NCBI GenBank assembly: GCA_963934855.1
Contig: CAWWAC010000005.1
Location: 1-64,000 of the forward strand
DNA: 64,000 nt
Direction of reading: 5' to 3'
Source of the DNA: MAG-120531 sp963934855
Lineage (GTDB): Bacteria; Bacteroidota; Bacteroidia; Flavobacteriales; Flavobacteriaceae
This document shows, one piece after another, positions 16,515 through 26,422 of this stretch (positions are counted from its first letter, which is position 1; each line of letters starts with the position of its first letter). A program made the position numbers and the translations under genes. The notes under the pieces are model-generated. The model ran no database searches. It worked only from the letters and a program-made list of their open reading frames with translations, and was not told the DNA's origin.

Positions 16515-18379
16515 GAAAACTTTTATTATTCTCCATCATTATTTTTTTTGCCCTTGTTTTTTTAATCCAGCTGGGCAGCTTACAAATAAGTGAAGAAGAT
16601 ATAGACGCATTTAAAACTGACCCCGCTATTAGTACTCAGACCATTTATTCTAGTAGGGGATACATTTATGATAGAAATGGAGCATTACTAGTGGCCAATC
16701 AGGCAGCCTATGACCTCATGGTTATTCCAAGAGAGGTTGACCTTAAAGATACGCTTGCCTTTTGCAAACTTATTAAAATAAACAAAGAGACTTTTAGCAA
16801 GCAAATGGAGATTGCATATAAGTACTCTCCCAGACTCCCTTCAGTAATGGTTTCAAAATTGTCTAAAGAAACCTATGCGGCTTTTCAAGAAAAAATGAGA
16901 AAATACAAGGGTTTTTATATTCAAAAACAAAATCTAAGAGATTATAAAACAGTTGCGGCAGCTAATGTGCTTGGTTATATTAGTGAGGTAAACCCTTGGG
17001 AGGTCAAAAACTACCCTAATTACAATGCGGGAGAACTCATAGGCAAAACAGGAGTAGAAAAACAATATGAATATCTTATTAGAGGAGAAAAAGGAGTAAA
17101 ATACATTCAAAAAGATAGGTTTAATAGGCTTATTGGACCATATAAATCTGGTACACATGACCTAATTCCTGTGTCAGGAACTAACATAACAATCACCTTA
17201 GACAAGGCACTTCAAGAATATGGGGAGCAACTTATGGTAGGTAAAAGAGGGGCTATTGTAGCCATTGAACCTACCTCTGGAGAAATTTTAGCCTTGGTAA
17301 CAGGTCCGAATTTTGATCCATCATTGTTAATAGGAAGAGAACGCTCTAAAAACTATACTCAATTGTATTATGACTCTATAGCCAAGCCCACTTGGGATAG
17401 AAGTCTTTTGGCACAACCCTCTCCAGGATCTCCTTTTAAACTCATTAATGGATTGGCCGCGTTAGAGGAAGGGGTAATTGATCCAAATGAAATTATCTAT
17501 TGTAATAACGGCTACTATGTTGGCAGAGATAAAAAAACCTGTCATTGTGGTGGGGGTAGGAGAAATTTACAAAGCGCCATTGCCCTTTCCTGTAATGCTT
17601 ATTTTGTACATGTTTTTAAAAAAATATTTAAAAAATATCCTTCTTCAGAGGCAGGAATAGATGCCTGGGTAAAGCATATGAAAAGTTTTGGCCTTGGGGA
17701 GTTTCTAGGAACAGACCTCCCAACGGGTGCTCCAGGGCGCATTCCTAATAAAGAACTTTATGACGGTTATTACGGTAAAAATAGATGGAGACCTACTTAT
17801 TTTATATCCAATGCCATTGGCCAAGGTGAAGTAGCCACAACACCCATACAATTAGCCAATATGAGCGCTATTATTGCCAATAGAGGTTTCTACTTTAGGC
17901 CTCATATTTTAAAAAAAATAGGAAATTCAACCATTCTGGATTCTCTTTTTACTTCCCCTCAACACAGTAGTGTTTCTAAGAAACATTTCACACCAATTAT
18001 TCACGGCATGCAAGCTGTTTACGAAATAGGAACTGCCAAACACTTAAAGGTAAGCGGGATTTCAATGGCTGGAAAAACAGGTACTGGTGAAAATTATACT
18101 AGAATTAACGGCATAAGAAAGCAGCTTACTGATCATTCTATTTTTATTGGGTTTGCTCCTGTAGAAACTCCTAAAATAGCCATTTCTGTATATATAGAAC
18201 ACGGTTATTACGGCTCTAGATATGCTGGATATATAGCTACTTTAATGATGGAAAAATACCTCACAGGAGCCGTGAGCAAAATAAATATTGAAAACAAAAT
18301 TCTAGGAAGTTCCTTAGAAAAAGAGTACGCCAAACCACTGAGTGGCAAAGATTTTAAAATTAACGAGTATGCTTGGTAG
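16511..18379 (+). CDS. mrdA: Penicillin-binding protein 2 (elongation transpeptidase)
   Basis: PBP2 cross-links peptidoglycan during elongation and pairs with RodA. The 622-residue protein has an N-terminal membrane anchor, the PBP dimerisation domain, and a transpeptidase domain with the three catalytic motifs: SPFK within SPGSPFK (SxxK), SCN in ALSCNAYF (SxN), and KTG in MAGKTGTGE. The ATG overlaps the mreD stop in an ATGA arrangement, and the 3' end overlaps rodA. Confidence 0.96.
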   Translation: MRKLLLFSIIIFFALVFLIQLGSLQISEEDIDAFKTDPAISTQTIYSSRGYIYDRNGALLVANQAAYDLMVIPREVDLKDTLAFCKLIKINKETFSKQMEIAYKYSPRLPSVMVSKLSKETYAAFQEKMRKYKGFYIQKQNLRDYKTVAAANVLGYISEVNPWEVKNYPNYNAGELIGKTGVEKQYEYLIRGEKGVKYIQKDRFNRLIGPYKSGTHDLIPVSGTNITITLDKALQEYGEQLMVGKRGAIVAIEPTSGEILALVTGPNFDPSLLIGRERSKNYTQLYYDSIAKPTWDRSLLAQPSPGSPFKLINGLAALEEGVIDPNEIIYCNNGYYVGRDKKTCHCGGGRRNLQSAIALSCNAYFVHVFKKIFKKYPSSEAGIDAWVKHMKSFGLGEFLGTDLPTGAPGRIPNKELYDGYYGKNRWRPTYFISNAIGQGEVATTPIQLANMSAIIANRGFYFRPHILKKIGNSTILDSLFTSPQHSSVSKKHFTPIIHGMQAVYEIGTAKHLKVSGISMAGKTGTGENYTRINGIRKQLTDHSIFIGFAPVETPKIAISVYIEHGYYGSRYAGYIATLMMEKYLTGAVSKINIENKILGSSLEKEYAKPLSGKDFKINEYAW

Positions 18380-19652
18380 TTTGTATAAAAGAAGAATAGA
18401 CTGGTTTAGTATTCTGCTTTATTTGATTCTAGTAACTATAGGATGGCTTAACATTTATTCAAGTACAGTTACTGAAGAAAATGCAGCTTTGTTTGACTTT
18501 AGTACTATTTATGGAAAGCAGTTTCTTTTTATAGGGATTAGTATTTTGGCTGTTTTGGTCATTTTTATTTTAGACACTAAAATTTTTGAACGTTTTGCAG
18601 CCGTTTACTATATAATAGCACTAATTATGCTCATTGGATTATTTGTATTTGGAAAAACCATTGCAGGAGCTACTTCTTGGTATGGACTTGGTTTTTTTAA
18701 CCTACAGCCCTCAGAAATTGCCAAGATTGCTACCGCATTGGCCTTAGCTAAATATCTAAGTGATATTCAAACAGATATAAAAAATATCACTCATGCCGCA
18801 ATTGCCTTTACTATATTGCTCATTCCTGCCTTATTGGTCATCCCACAACCAGATCCTGGCTCTGCTCTTGTGTTTTTTGCGCTTGTATTTGTCTTGTTTA
18901 GAGAAGGTTTTTCTATGAATATTTTCTGGTTGGGTTTATACGCCATCTTGCTCTTTATAAGCGTTTTAAAATGGGGTGTAAATTGGAGCATAGGAACCAT
19001 TTTAGTGTGTGGTATTATCTATTCATTATTTAAACTAAAGAAAATTAAATTATCCCTTCCTAAAATTGTAACGGGACTCATCATTTCAATTCTTTTTGCC
19101 ACTTCTGTTAACTATGTTTTTACAAATGTGTTTGAAACTAGACATAGAGACCGCTTTAGTCTCTGGCTTAGTTTAGAAAAAGACCCTTTGGTCTTAGAAA
19201 AAATTAATAGGTCTATTGGCTATAACACCAACCAATCAAAACTAGCTATTGAAGCTGGTGGAATCTTTGGAAAAGGCTATTTAGAGGGAACTAGAACCAA
19301 AGGAAATTTTGTGCCTGAACAACATACAGATTATATTTTCAGCACGCTTGGTGAAGAATGGGGATTTATAGGTACTGCTGGTGTTGTTCTGATTTTTACG
19401 ATACTTCTTTTGAGACTTTTATACCTAAGTGAAAGACAAACCCATGATTTTAACAGAATATTTGGTTATGGAGTGGTCTCTATTTTAAGCATCCACTACA
19501 TCATTAATATAGGGATGGTTCTGGGCTTACTCCCAACAATTGGAATACCTTTACCTTTCTTTAGTTATGGGGGATCTGGAATGTTGGGCTTTACCCTATT
19601 GCTGTTTATTTTTCTTAAATTAGATGGAAACCGTTTAAATGAATGGGATTAG
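18369..19652 (+). CDS. rodA: Peptidoglycan glycosyltransferase RodA
   Basis: RodA is the SEDS-family polymerase of the elongasome. I choose the ATG at 18369 (MLGSLYKRRIDWFSI), which gives 427 residues and an 11-base overlap with mrdA; a longer frame from 18342 adds residues not typical of the family. About ten membrane helices are visible. The SEDS landmarks are the GATSWYGLG loop, FNLQPSEIAKIA, PDPGSALVF and the C-terminal PFFSYGGSGML. Confidence 0.96.
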   Translation: MLGSLYKRRIDWFSILLYLILVTIGWLNIYSSTVTEENAALFDFSTIYGKQFLFIGISILAVLVIFILDTKIFERFAAVYYIIALIMLIGLFVFGKTIAGATSWYGLGFFNLQPSEIAKIATALALAKYLSDIQTDIKNITHAAIAFTILLIPALLVIPQPDPGSALVFFALVFVLFREGFSMNIFWLGLYAILLFISVLKWGVNWSIGTILVCGIIYSLFKLKKIKLSLPKIVTGLIISILFATSVNYVFTNVFETRHRDRFSLWLSLEKDPLVLEKINRSIGYNTNQSKLAIEAGGIFGKGYLEGTRTKGNFVPEQHTDYIFSTLGEEWGFIGTAGVVLIFTILLLRLLYLSERQTHDFNRIFGYGVVSILSIHYIINIGMVLGLLPTIGIPLPFFSYGGSGMLGFTLLLFIFLKLDGNRLNEWD

Positions 19653-19656
19653 AAAT

Positions 19657-20202
19657 ATGGAAAAATTAAAAAAATCGATTGTAGTCCTTGGTGGTGGCTG
19701 CTTTTGGTGTGTAGAAGCAGTATTGCAAAGGCTTAAAGGCGTCTTAGAAGTAGTGCCGGGTTATGCTGGAGGAAAAGTACCTGGCACGCCTACTTATAGA
19801 GAAGTATGCTCTGGACTTACTGGTCATGCAGAAGTTGTTCGAGTAGTTTTTGACACACAACTTGTGTCTTATGAAACTATTTTAGAGGTGTTTTTAACTA
19901 CCCACGACCCTACAACACTAAACAGACAGGGAGCAGACGTGGGAACACAATATAGGTCTGTTATTTTTTACAGCAGTCCTGAAGAAGAAAAAAATGCAGC
20001 AGCAGTTATCCATAAATTAAGTCCGCTTTTTTCTACTCCTATAGTCACCACATTAGAGCCATTGATTCAGTTTTTTAAGGCAGAATCTGAACACAGGGAT
20101 TACTACAACAATCACAGCAACCAAGGGTACTGCCAGGTAGTGATAAATCCAAAAATAGCCAAATTAAAAGCCTTGTACAAAACCTTACTCAAGGACTCCT
20201 AA
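19657..20202 (+). CDS. msrA: Peptide-methionine (S)-S-oxide reductase MsrA
   Basis: MsrA reduces the S epimer of methionine sulfoxide in proteins. The ATG at 19657 gives 181 residues; an upstream ATG at 19639 overlaps rodA. The catalytic motif GGGCFWCVEA is near the N-terminus, YAGGK and GLTGHAEVV follow, and the recycling cysteine lies in NQGYCQVV. It follows rodA by four bases and may be read from the same transcript. Together with the GAF-type reductase about 8 kb upstream it covers protein-bound S and free R methionine sulfoxide. Confidence 0.96.
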   Translation: MEKLKKSIVVLGGGCFWCVEAVLQRLKGVLEVVPGYAGGKVPGTPTYREVCSGLTGHAEVVRVVFDTQLVSYETILEVFLTTHDPTTLNRQGADVGTQYRSVIFYSSPEEEKNAAAVIHKLSPLFSTPIVTTLEPLIQFFKAESEHRDYYNNHSNQGYCQVVINPKIAKLKALYKTLLKDS

Positions 20203-20224
20203 TAGGAACCTATAAAAAAATTCA

Positions 20225-21832
20225 GTGATAAAATTCGTTAAAGACTTATTCATAGAAGCGCTATCAAAAGATCCCTCTCAGAAAAACACGTCTAGAACGG
20301 TACCTCACGGCTTTTATTCTTATGTAACTCCCAAAGAGACCAAAAACCCAAGTTTTATTCATCAAAATAAGGCACTTTACAAAAAAATAGATCCAGATAC
20401 AGACCTACTAAAAAATTCAAAATTACTGGATTTACTCAGTGGTAATAAAATCCCAGAAAATAGCCTTCCTTATTCCATGAACTATGGCGGACACCAATTT
20501 GGACACTGGGCTGGACAATTAGGAGACGGCAGGGCCATTCACCTTGGCGCTGTTAAACTAGAAAATAGTTTATGGCAATTACAACTAAAAGGCGCAGGGC
20601 CCACTCCTTACTCAAGAAATGCAGATGGTTTAGCAGTCCTCAGATCTAGCGTGAGAGAGTATTTGTGTTCAGAAGCCATGCAAGCGTTAGGAGTGCCCAC
20701 AACTAGAGCATTATCTTTATCACTTACAGGAGATCTAGTCTTAAGAGATGTATTGTACAACGGAAATACAGCATATGAAGCTGGGGCAGTAATAGCAAGA
20801 ATGGCCCCCTGCTTTATTAGATTTGGTTCTTTTGAGTTACCAGCCAACAGAGGACAAATAAACGCTTTAGAGGAATTGACCAAAGCCACTATTAAATATC
20901 ACTTCCCTGAAATTAAAACCACAGGAAAAGAAGCCTATTTAGAATTTTTTGAAATAGTTTGTACCCGCACAGCAGCTTTAATAGTGGAATGGCAAAGAGT
21001 GGGTTTTGTTCACGGAGTACTCAACACAGATAATATGTCTATTTTAGGACTTACCATTGATTATGGACCTTATGGTTGGTTAGAACCCTATGACCCAAAT
21101 TGGACTCCAAATACAACAGACGCAAAAGAGAGTAGGTATTGTTTTGGTAACCAATCAAAGGTAAGCCTCTGGAATCTATACCAATTAGCCAATGCCATTT
21201 ATCCTTTAGTAGAAGAAGCAGCACCCTTAGAAAAAATATTAGACCTATATAAAGCACATTTTGAAAAAGGCTACTGCCAAATGATGTGTAAAAAACTAGG
21301 CATAAAATTAAGAGAAGAGCATCAGAAAGAAAAGCAAGAGGTCTTAAAACTCATAGCCACATTAGAGGAGGTACTTGTACTCACAGAAACAGATATGACT
21401 TTATTTTTTAGATTACTCTCTTCATTTAATTCAAAAGCCTTTTTAGCCATGGATAAAAAAAGCCCTATTGCCAGTATTTTTGGGCCTATTTTAATAGCTT
21501 TTTACACGCCAGAAGCATTAGTAGGAATTATTAAAGAAAGTTGGGTTACATGGATTACAGATTACGCAAAACTTTTAGAAAAGCAAGGGATAAATGCCCA
21601 ACTGAGACTTAAAAATATGAATGCTGTAAATCCAAAATACGTGCTTAGAAATTATATGGCTCAAATGGCCATTGAAAAAGCAGAAAAAGGAGATTATAGC
21701 CTAGTTTCTGAATTATATGAGCTTTTGCAATTTCCCTATGAGGAACAACCATCCTTTGAAAATTGGTTTGCAAAAAGGCCTGAATGGGCCAGAAATAAAA
21801 TAGGTTGTAGCGCCCTTTCTTGTAGTTCTTAG
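20225..21832 (+). CDS. selO: SelO-family protein adenylyltransferase
   Basis: SelO (YdiU/UPF0061) is a pseudokinase-fold enzyme that transfers AMP to Ser, Thr or Tyr of target proteins and is linked to oxidative stress. The start is a GTG; the N-terminal HGFYSYVTPKETKNPSF fits the family start. Landmarks are YGGHQFGHWAGQLGDGRA, QLKGAGPTPYSRNADG, and the active-site block GVLNTDNMSILGLTIDYGPYG. The protein ends SALSCSS, matching the bacterial C-x-S-type end where eukaryotes carry selenocysteine. At 535 residues it is somewhat longer than the E. coli protein. Its place after msrA is consistent with a redox-stress theme. Confidence 0.93.
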   Translation: MIKFVKDLFIEALSKDPSQKNTSRTVPHGFYSYVTPKETKNPSFIHQNKALYKKIDPDTDLLKNSKLLDLLSGNKIPENSLPYSMNYGGHQFGHWAGQLGDGRAIHLGAVKLENSLWQLQLKGAGPTPYSRNADGLAVLRSSVREYLCSEAMQALGVPTTRALSLSLTGDLVLRDVLYNGNTAYEAGAVIARMAPCFIRFGSFELPANRGQINALEELTKATIKYHFPEIKTTGKEAYLEFFEIVCTRTAALIVEWQRVGFVHGVLNTDNMSILGLTIDYGPYGWLEPYDPNWTPNTTDAKESRYCFGNQSKVSLWNLYQLANAIYPLVEEAAPLEKILDLYKAHFEKGYCQMMCKKLGIKLREEHQKEKQEVLKLIATLEEVLVLTETDMTLFFRLLSSFNSKAFLAMDKKSPIASIFGPILIAFYTPEALVGIIKESWVTWITDYAKLLEKQGINAQLRLKNMNAVNPKYVLRNYMAQMAIEKAEKGDYSLVSELYELLQFPYEEQPSFENWFAKRPEWARNKIGCSALSCSS

Positions 21833-21858
21833 TCCCTGCTTCTTAATTACTTTTATAA

Positions 21859-23985
21859 TTATCCTTTTATAACCGCTAACAAAGGCTTAGTGAACTTTAA
21901 TTTTAGGTCTTGAAGTACATTTACAGCCTCTTCTACATAGACATCCTTAGCCAATTCTCTGTGCCAACGATCTCTTTTTTCTCTCAAATCTGTGTCTTTA
22001 CTTAAAAGACTCTGTTCGTTGTCAAGAGACTTAAAAGTTAGTTTAGAGTCATACTTTGCAATGTTTTTAAAGTAGGTCGCTCTCTCCTTATCTTTCTCAA
22101 CTTCTAGTGCAAAATCTAAATATGAAAGAGACACTTTGTTGTTTTTTTGCTGCTCCTTTAACCATTTAGCATTCTCGTCAATAAGCGTGATTTGCTCATT
22201 TTCTGCCATTCTCATTTTGGAGTTGTAAATGGTGCTTTCAAAATCAATATAACCCTCCCATGCCTGATAAGAAGCCGCTGGAATTTTATCCCATGCCATA
22301 GGGTGATCCATATCTCTTTCGCCAATATCTAAATAAGAATACTTGTCTGGCACCACTACGTCACTAGTCACTCCTTTAAGTTGAGTAGAACCCCCATTAA
22401 TCCTATAAAACTTTTGAGTAGTTAGCTTAATAGCTCCTAAATCTCCAAACTCACTACTCCTAACAATATTATTTAAGGGAATTAAATTCTGAACAGTTCC
22501 CTTTCCAAAGGTCTGCTTACTGCCTATAACTACAGCTCTTTTATAATCTTGCATGGCAGCAGCCAGAATTTCAGAGGCAGAAGCAGACAGCTCGTTTACT
22601 AAAATAACTAGTGGGCCATCCCAGAGAATCTGGTTGTCTGTGTCTTCATACACTTCAATTTTTTCCTGACTAGACTTTACCTGAACCACAGGGCCCTTCT
22701 TAATAAAAAGGCCTGCAATATCTACTACCGTTTTAAGAGAACCTCCTCCGTTGTCCCTAAGGTCTAGAATGAGGCCTTCTGCACCTTCAGCCTTTAACTT
22801 TTCTATTTCCGCCGCTATATCTGTGGCCGCATTTCTAGAATTATAATCATCAAAGTCTACATAAAATTTAGGCAGATTAATAAGTCCATATTTATAATCT
22901 CCTTTATTTACAGTAGCTGATTTAGCAAATGTTTCTTCAATCTTCACTATGTCTCTGGTAATTGAAATAGTTCCAATACTTCCATCTACCTTTCTTACAA
23001 TAAGGTCTACTACAGAACCTTTTGGTCCTTTAATTAGTTTGATAGCATCATCTAAAGGCATGCCTACAATATCTATTGGCATTTCTCCGGCTTGTCCCAC
23101 TTTTAAAATTTCATCTCCCACCTCTATTTGTTGGTCTCTCCATACGGGACCACCAGAAATCACTTCTACTATTTTAGTTTGGTCTTTGCGCTTTTGCAAA
23201 CGAGCGCCAATGCCTTCAAATTTTCCAGACATATCCATATCAAAACGCTCCTTTTCTTCTGGTGCAAAATAGAAAGTATGCGGGTCATAAGTTTCTACTA
23301 TGCTGTTTAGGTATTGCACAAACCAATCTTTACGTTCTAGGTCATCTACATAGTCAAAATACTCTTCTAAGGTCTCTTTTGTTTGAGCTCTAGCTGCTAT
23401 TTCAAGACTTTCGTCAGACGATAATTCAAAAGCAGCATCTTCTTTTTTCTTTAAGGTTTCATTTTCTTTCTTCGCATAAAAAGTACTCAAAGTCACGTAT
23501 TTTAGCTGATCTCTCCATCTATTCCTTAAGGTCATGGAAGATTCTGCATATTCTAAAGAGTTATACTCTACCACTAGTGAATCTGTAGCTGTAAAATTAT
23601 ATGGCGTTTCTAATACTTTTTTATACAAGTCCTTAGCTTCATCTATGCGGTATACCAAACGCTCTTGAACTAAATTAAAGAAACTAATATCTACCCCTTT
23701 TATCTGATCATCTATCTGAGTTTTATACGCCTCAAAAGATTTAATATCAGTCGCTAAGAAATAGCGCTTCATAGGATCTAGACCAGAAATAAAGTTATCG
23801 TAAACCCTTTCAGAGAAAGTGTCATCTAAGGCAGTGGGCTCAAAATGCAACTTTTCCAATACATAACTAATAAGCTCCAACAATAATTTATCCTTATCTG
23901 AGGTTTCGTTTGCGGTTTTTGTAAAACTACAAGAAACTAAGGCTAGTAAAACAACAGAAAATAGTAGTATAAAATTCTTTTTCAT
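21859..23985 (-). CDS. prc: Carboxy-terminal (tail-specific) processing protease
   Basis: This S41-family protease cleaves periplasmic proteins near their C-terminus. I use the third ATG of a cluster (MKKNFILLFSVVLLALVSC), which gives a lipoprotein signal peptide with a lipobox ending LVSC; starts three and nine bases upstream are equally possible. The order is an N-terminal helical domain, a PDZ domain around SGKFEGIGARL to PLDDAIKLIKG, and the S41 catalytic core with the Ser/Lys dyad in ELSASASEIL and KQTFGKGTV. A C-terminal DUF3340-type domain completes about 708 residues, as in Prc/Tsp. It converges on selO with a 26-base gap. Confidence 0.93.
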   Translation of the reverse strand: MKKNFILLFSVVLLALVSCSFTKTANETSDKDKLLLELISYVLEKLHFEPTALDDTFSERVYDNFISGLDPMKRYFLATDIKSFEAYKTQIDDQIKGVDISFFNLVQERLVYRIDEAKDLYKKVLETPYNFTATDSLVVEYNSLEYAESSMTLRNRWRDQLKYVTLSTFYAKKENETLKKKEDAAFELSSDESLEIAARAQTKETLEEYFDYVDDLERKDWFVQYLNSIVETYDPHTFYFAPEEKERFDMDMSGKFEGIGARLQKRKDQTKIVEVISGGPVWRDQQIEVGDEILKVGQAGEMPIDIVGMPLDDAIKLIKGPKGSVVDLIVRKVDGSIGTISITRDIVKIEETFAKSATVNKGDYKYGLINLPKFYVDFDDYNSRNAATDIAAEIEKLKAEGAEGLILDLRDNGGGSLKTVVDIAGLFIKKGPVVQVKSSQEKIEVYEDTDNQILWDGPLVILVNELSASASEILAAAMQDYKRAVVIGSKQTFGKGTVQNLIPLNNIVRSSEFGDLGAIKLTTQKFYRINGGSTQLKGVTSDVVVPDKYSYLDIGERDMDHPMAWDKIPAASYQAWEGYIDFESTIYNSKMRMAENEQITLIDENAKWLKEQQKNNKVSLSYLDFALEVEKDKERATYFKNIAKYDSKLTFKSLDNEQSLLSKDTDLREKRDRWHRELAKDVYVEEAVNVLQDLKLKFTKPLLAVIKG

Positions 23986-24123
23986 CATCTTCATTTTTTT
24001 GAAACACCTTGGGCAGCATTAAACCCTATGAGCATCTAAGATACTGAAAACACAACTTAAAATTCTGATCAAATAAATAATATTTTGTTAAAACAAGCAG
24101 AGATTACTCCCTTATAAAAAGTG

Positions 24124-24131
24124 TATTTTTG
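24124..24131 (+). promoter_or_regulatory. -7 promoter box for surE
   Basis: TATTTTTG matches TAnnTTTG, 17 bases before the surE ATG. No -33 TTG is found at the usual distance. It would drive surE, the small membrane gene and lpxB. Confidence 0.45.
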
Positions 24132-24148
24132 AATAAAAGAACAAAAGC

Positions 24149-24922
24149 ATGAGTAGACCACTAATACTAGTGACAAATGATGACGGTATTACCGCTCCAG
24201 GCATTAGGCATTTAATAGCATTTGCAAAAGAAATTGGAGACCTAATAGTGGTGGCTCCAGACAGTCCTCAATCTGGTATGGGTCATGCCATTACTATCGA
24301 CAGCACTTTACATTTAGAGAAACTTACCATAGATAAAACTACTCCAGAACAAAAAGAATACAGCTGCAGTGGGACACCTGCAGACTGCGTTAAAATTGCA
24401 TTACAAGAAATTTTAGACAGAAAACCAGATCTCTGTATCAGTGGAATTAATCATGGCTCTAACGCTTCTATAAATGTCATTTACTCAGGTACAATGAGCG
24501 CCGCTATTGAAGCAGGTATAGAAGGAATTCCAGCCATTGGTTTCTCCCTGTGTGATTTTAGTTGGGATGCAAATTTTACAGCTGCCAAGCCTTTTATACA
24601 AAAAATTATTAGACAGGCCTTAGAAAAAGGCATTCCTACAGGCGTAGTACTCAATGTAAATATCCCAAAAACAAATGAAATAAAAGGGATTAAAATTGCC
24701 AGACAAGCAAAGGGAAACTGGAAAGAAAAATTTGAAAAACGCACTAGCCCTATGGGTAAAGAGTACTATTGGCTCACGGGAGTTTTTGACATTCAAGACA
24801 AAGGAGAAGATACAGACCAATGGGCGCTAGACCACAATTATATTTCTTTAGTTCCTACTCAATTTGACCTCACCGCTCATCACGCCATTCAAAATATAAA
24901 CACCTGGAGTCTCAATGAGTAA
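24149..24922 (+). CDS. surE: 5'/3'-nucleotidase SurE
   Basis: SurE dephosphorylates nucleoside monophosphates and short polyphosphates. The 257-residue protein begins with the metal-binding ILVTNDDGITAPGI, then VVAPDSPQSGMGHAIT and CSGTPADCVKIAL, and GINHGSNASINVIYSGTMSAA, all hallmarks of the family. It overlaps the following small gene by eight bases and likely forms an operon with it and lpxB. Confidence 0.97.
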   Translation: MSRPLILVTNDDGITAPGIRHLIAFAKEIGDLIVVAPDSPQSGMGHAITIDSTLHLEKLTIDKTTPEQKEYSCSGTPADCVKIALQEILDRKPDLCISGINHGSNASINVIYSGTMSAAIEAGIEGIPAIGFSLCDFSWDANFTAAKPFIQKIIRQALEKGIPTGVVLNVNIPKTNEIKGIKIARQAKGNWKEKFEKRTSPMGKEYYWLTGVFDIQDKGEDTDQWALDHNYISLVPTQFDLTAHHAIQNINTWSLNE

Positions 24923-25217
24923 TATTCAGAAACATAAAAAAGAAATTCTTATAGGCCTTATAATTGGGCTTATTTCCAACCTATTTGGAATGCTTTTATA
25001 TATCCTTATTTTCTCTCCTTTAGACTTGCAAAATACGCTACTAATAGCATTTAAAGAAGCTTACTTGGGTCGTATTATTGGGCTTGGGGCCTTGTTAAAT
25101 TTAGCCGCTTTTTTTGGTTTTTTAAAACTCAAAAAAAACCAAAGAGCCAAGGGGGTTCTCATGGGAACTTTAGTAGCAGCTCTATTTATCCTAGCTCTTA
25201 AAATTACAGGCTTATGA
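24915..25217 (+). CDS. Small membrane protein between surE and lpxB
   Basis: The 100-residue protein has three predicted membrane helices (about 11-34, 53-70 and 82-98) joined by short charged loops. I do not recognise a characterised family. It overlaps surE by eight bases and lpxB by four, so translation of the three is probably coupled. A role in envelope or lipid A biogenesis is suggested only by context. Confidence 0.75.
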   Translation: MSNIQKHKKEILIGLIIGLISNLFGMLLYILIFSPLDLQNTLLIAFKEAYLGRIIGLGALLNLAAFFGFLKLKKNQRAKGVLMGTLVAALFILALKITGL

Positions 25218-26326
25218 GGTATTATCTTATAGCTGGAGAAGCCTCAGGTGATCTTCACGGAAGCTTTCTCATTAAAGCCATTAAAGATGAAGATCCAAAG
25301 GCAGAGTTTAGGGCTTGGGGGGGAGATCTCATGCAAGCGCAAGGAGCAATTTTAGCCATGCACTATAAATCTATAGCCATTATGGGCTTTGTAGATGTGC
25401 TTAAAAGCCTTCCTAAAATATTTAAAAATTTAGCCTTGTGTAAAAAAGATATCACGGCCTTTAATCCCCATGCCGTAATCTTTATTGATTTTTCAGGTTT
25501 TAACCTTAGAATAGCTCCTTGGGCAAAAGTAAATGGTTATACCACCCACTATTATATTGCACCTCAACTATGGGCCTCTAGAGCAAAAAGAGTTAGAAAA
25601 ATAAAGGCCTCTATAGACCATTTATACGTCACGCTTCCCTTTGAACCAGACTTTTATAAGGCGCATTCCTATCCAGCTCATTTTGTAGGACACCCTCTTT
25701 TAGACGCTATGGAATCTATAGAAAAACCAGCTTCTAATTGGAGGGTTTCACATGGCTTAGACCCTGTAAGGCCTATCATAGCTCTGTTGCCTGGTTCTAG
25801 GAAACAAGAAATTAAAGCTATTTTACCTGAAATGGTAGCCATCTGCCACTCCTTTAAAGAGTATCAATTTATTATGGCGGCGGCCCCTGGCATTGACACT
25901 AATTTTTATACTGCTTTTATAGGAACAGCGCCCATTAAAAAATTAACTCAGGAAACCTATGCCCTGCTTCAGGAATCTAGTGCAGCACTAGTGGCTAGCG
26001 GAACCGCTACCCTAGAAACAGCATTAATTGGTATTCCGCAGGTAGTTTGTTATAAAACCCAATGGCTCACTTATGCCATAGCTAAACAAATTATTAAACT
26101 TCCTTATATTTCTTTAGTAAATCTCATTTTAGATAAAGAGGCAGTCACTGAGCTTATTCAAAAAGAATTAAATACCAAGACTCTTAAAAATGCCTTGACT
26201 GCAATTCTATCTGGCCCAAATAGAGCTCAGCAACTAAAAGATTACTTGATTTTAAAAGAAAAACTAGGGGCTGGTGGAGCCAGTAAAAGAGCTGCTGCTT
26301 TAATTGTAAAAAACACGTTTACATAG
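25214..26326 (+). CDS. lpxB: Lipid-A-disaccharide synthase
   Basis: LpxB joins lipid X and UDP-diacylglucosamine to make the lipid A disaccharide. The 370-residue GT19 protein has the expected N-terminal YYLIAGEASGDLHGS, the membrane-association stretch GFVDVLKSLPKI, the APQLWASRAKR block and the C-terminal SGTATLETALIGIPQVVCYK. It is the last gene of the surE operon. Confidence 0.97.
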   Translation: MRYYLIAGEASGDLHGSFLIKAIKDEDPKAEFRAWGGDLMQAQGAILAMHYKSIAIMGFVDVLKSLPKIFKNLALCKKDITAFNPHAVIFIDFSGFNLRIAPWAKVNGYTTHYYIAPQLWASRAKRVRKIKASIDHLYVTLPFEPDFYKAHSYPAHFVGHPLLDAMESIEKPASNWRVSHGLDPVRPIIALLPGSRKQEIKAILPEMVAICHSFKEYQFIMAAAPGIDTNFYTAFIGTAPIKKLTQETYALLQESSAALVASGTATLETALIGIPQVVCYKTQWLTYAIAKQIIKLPYISLVNLILDKEAVTELIQKELNTKTLKNALTAILSGPNRAQQLKDYLILKEKLGAGGASKRAAALIVKNTFT

Positions 26327-26422
26327 GGAAAGTGAAAATTTTAAGCTAACTTAGGTAGAGAATATTTAAAAAAGCTAAAAATCCCCAAAAAAAAGAACAT
26401 AACCTGGTTGTAATACCAAATA

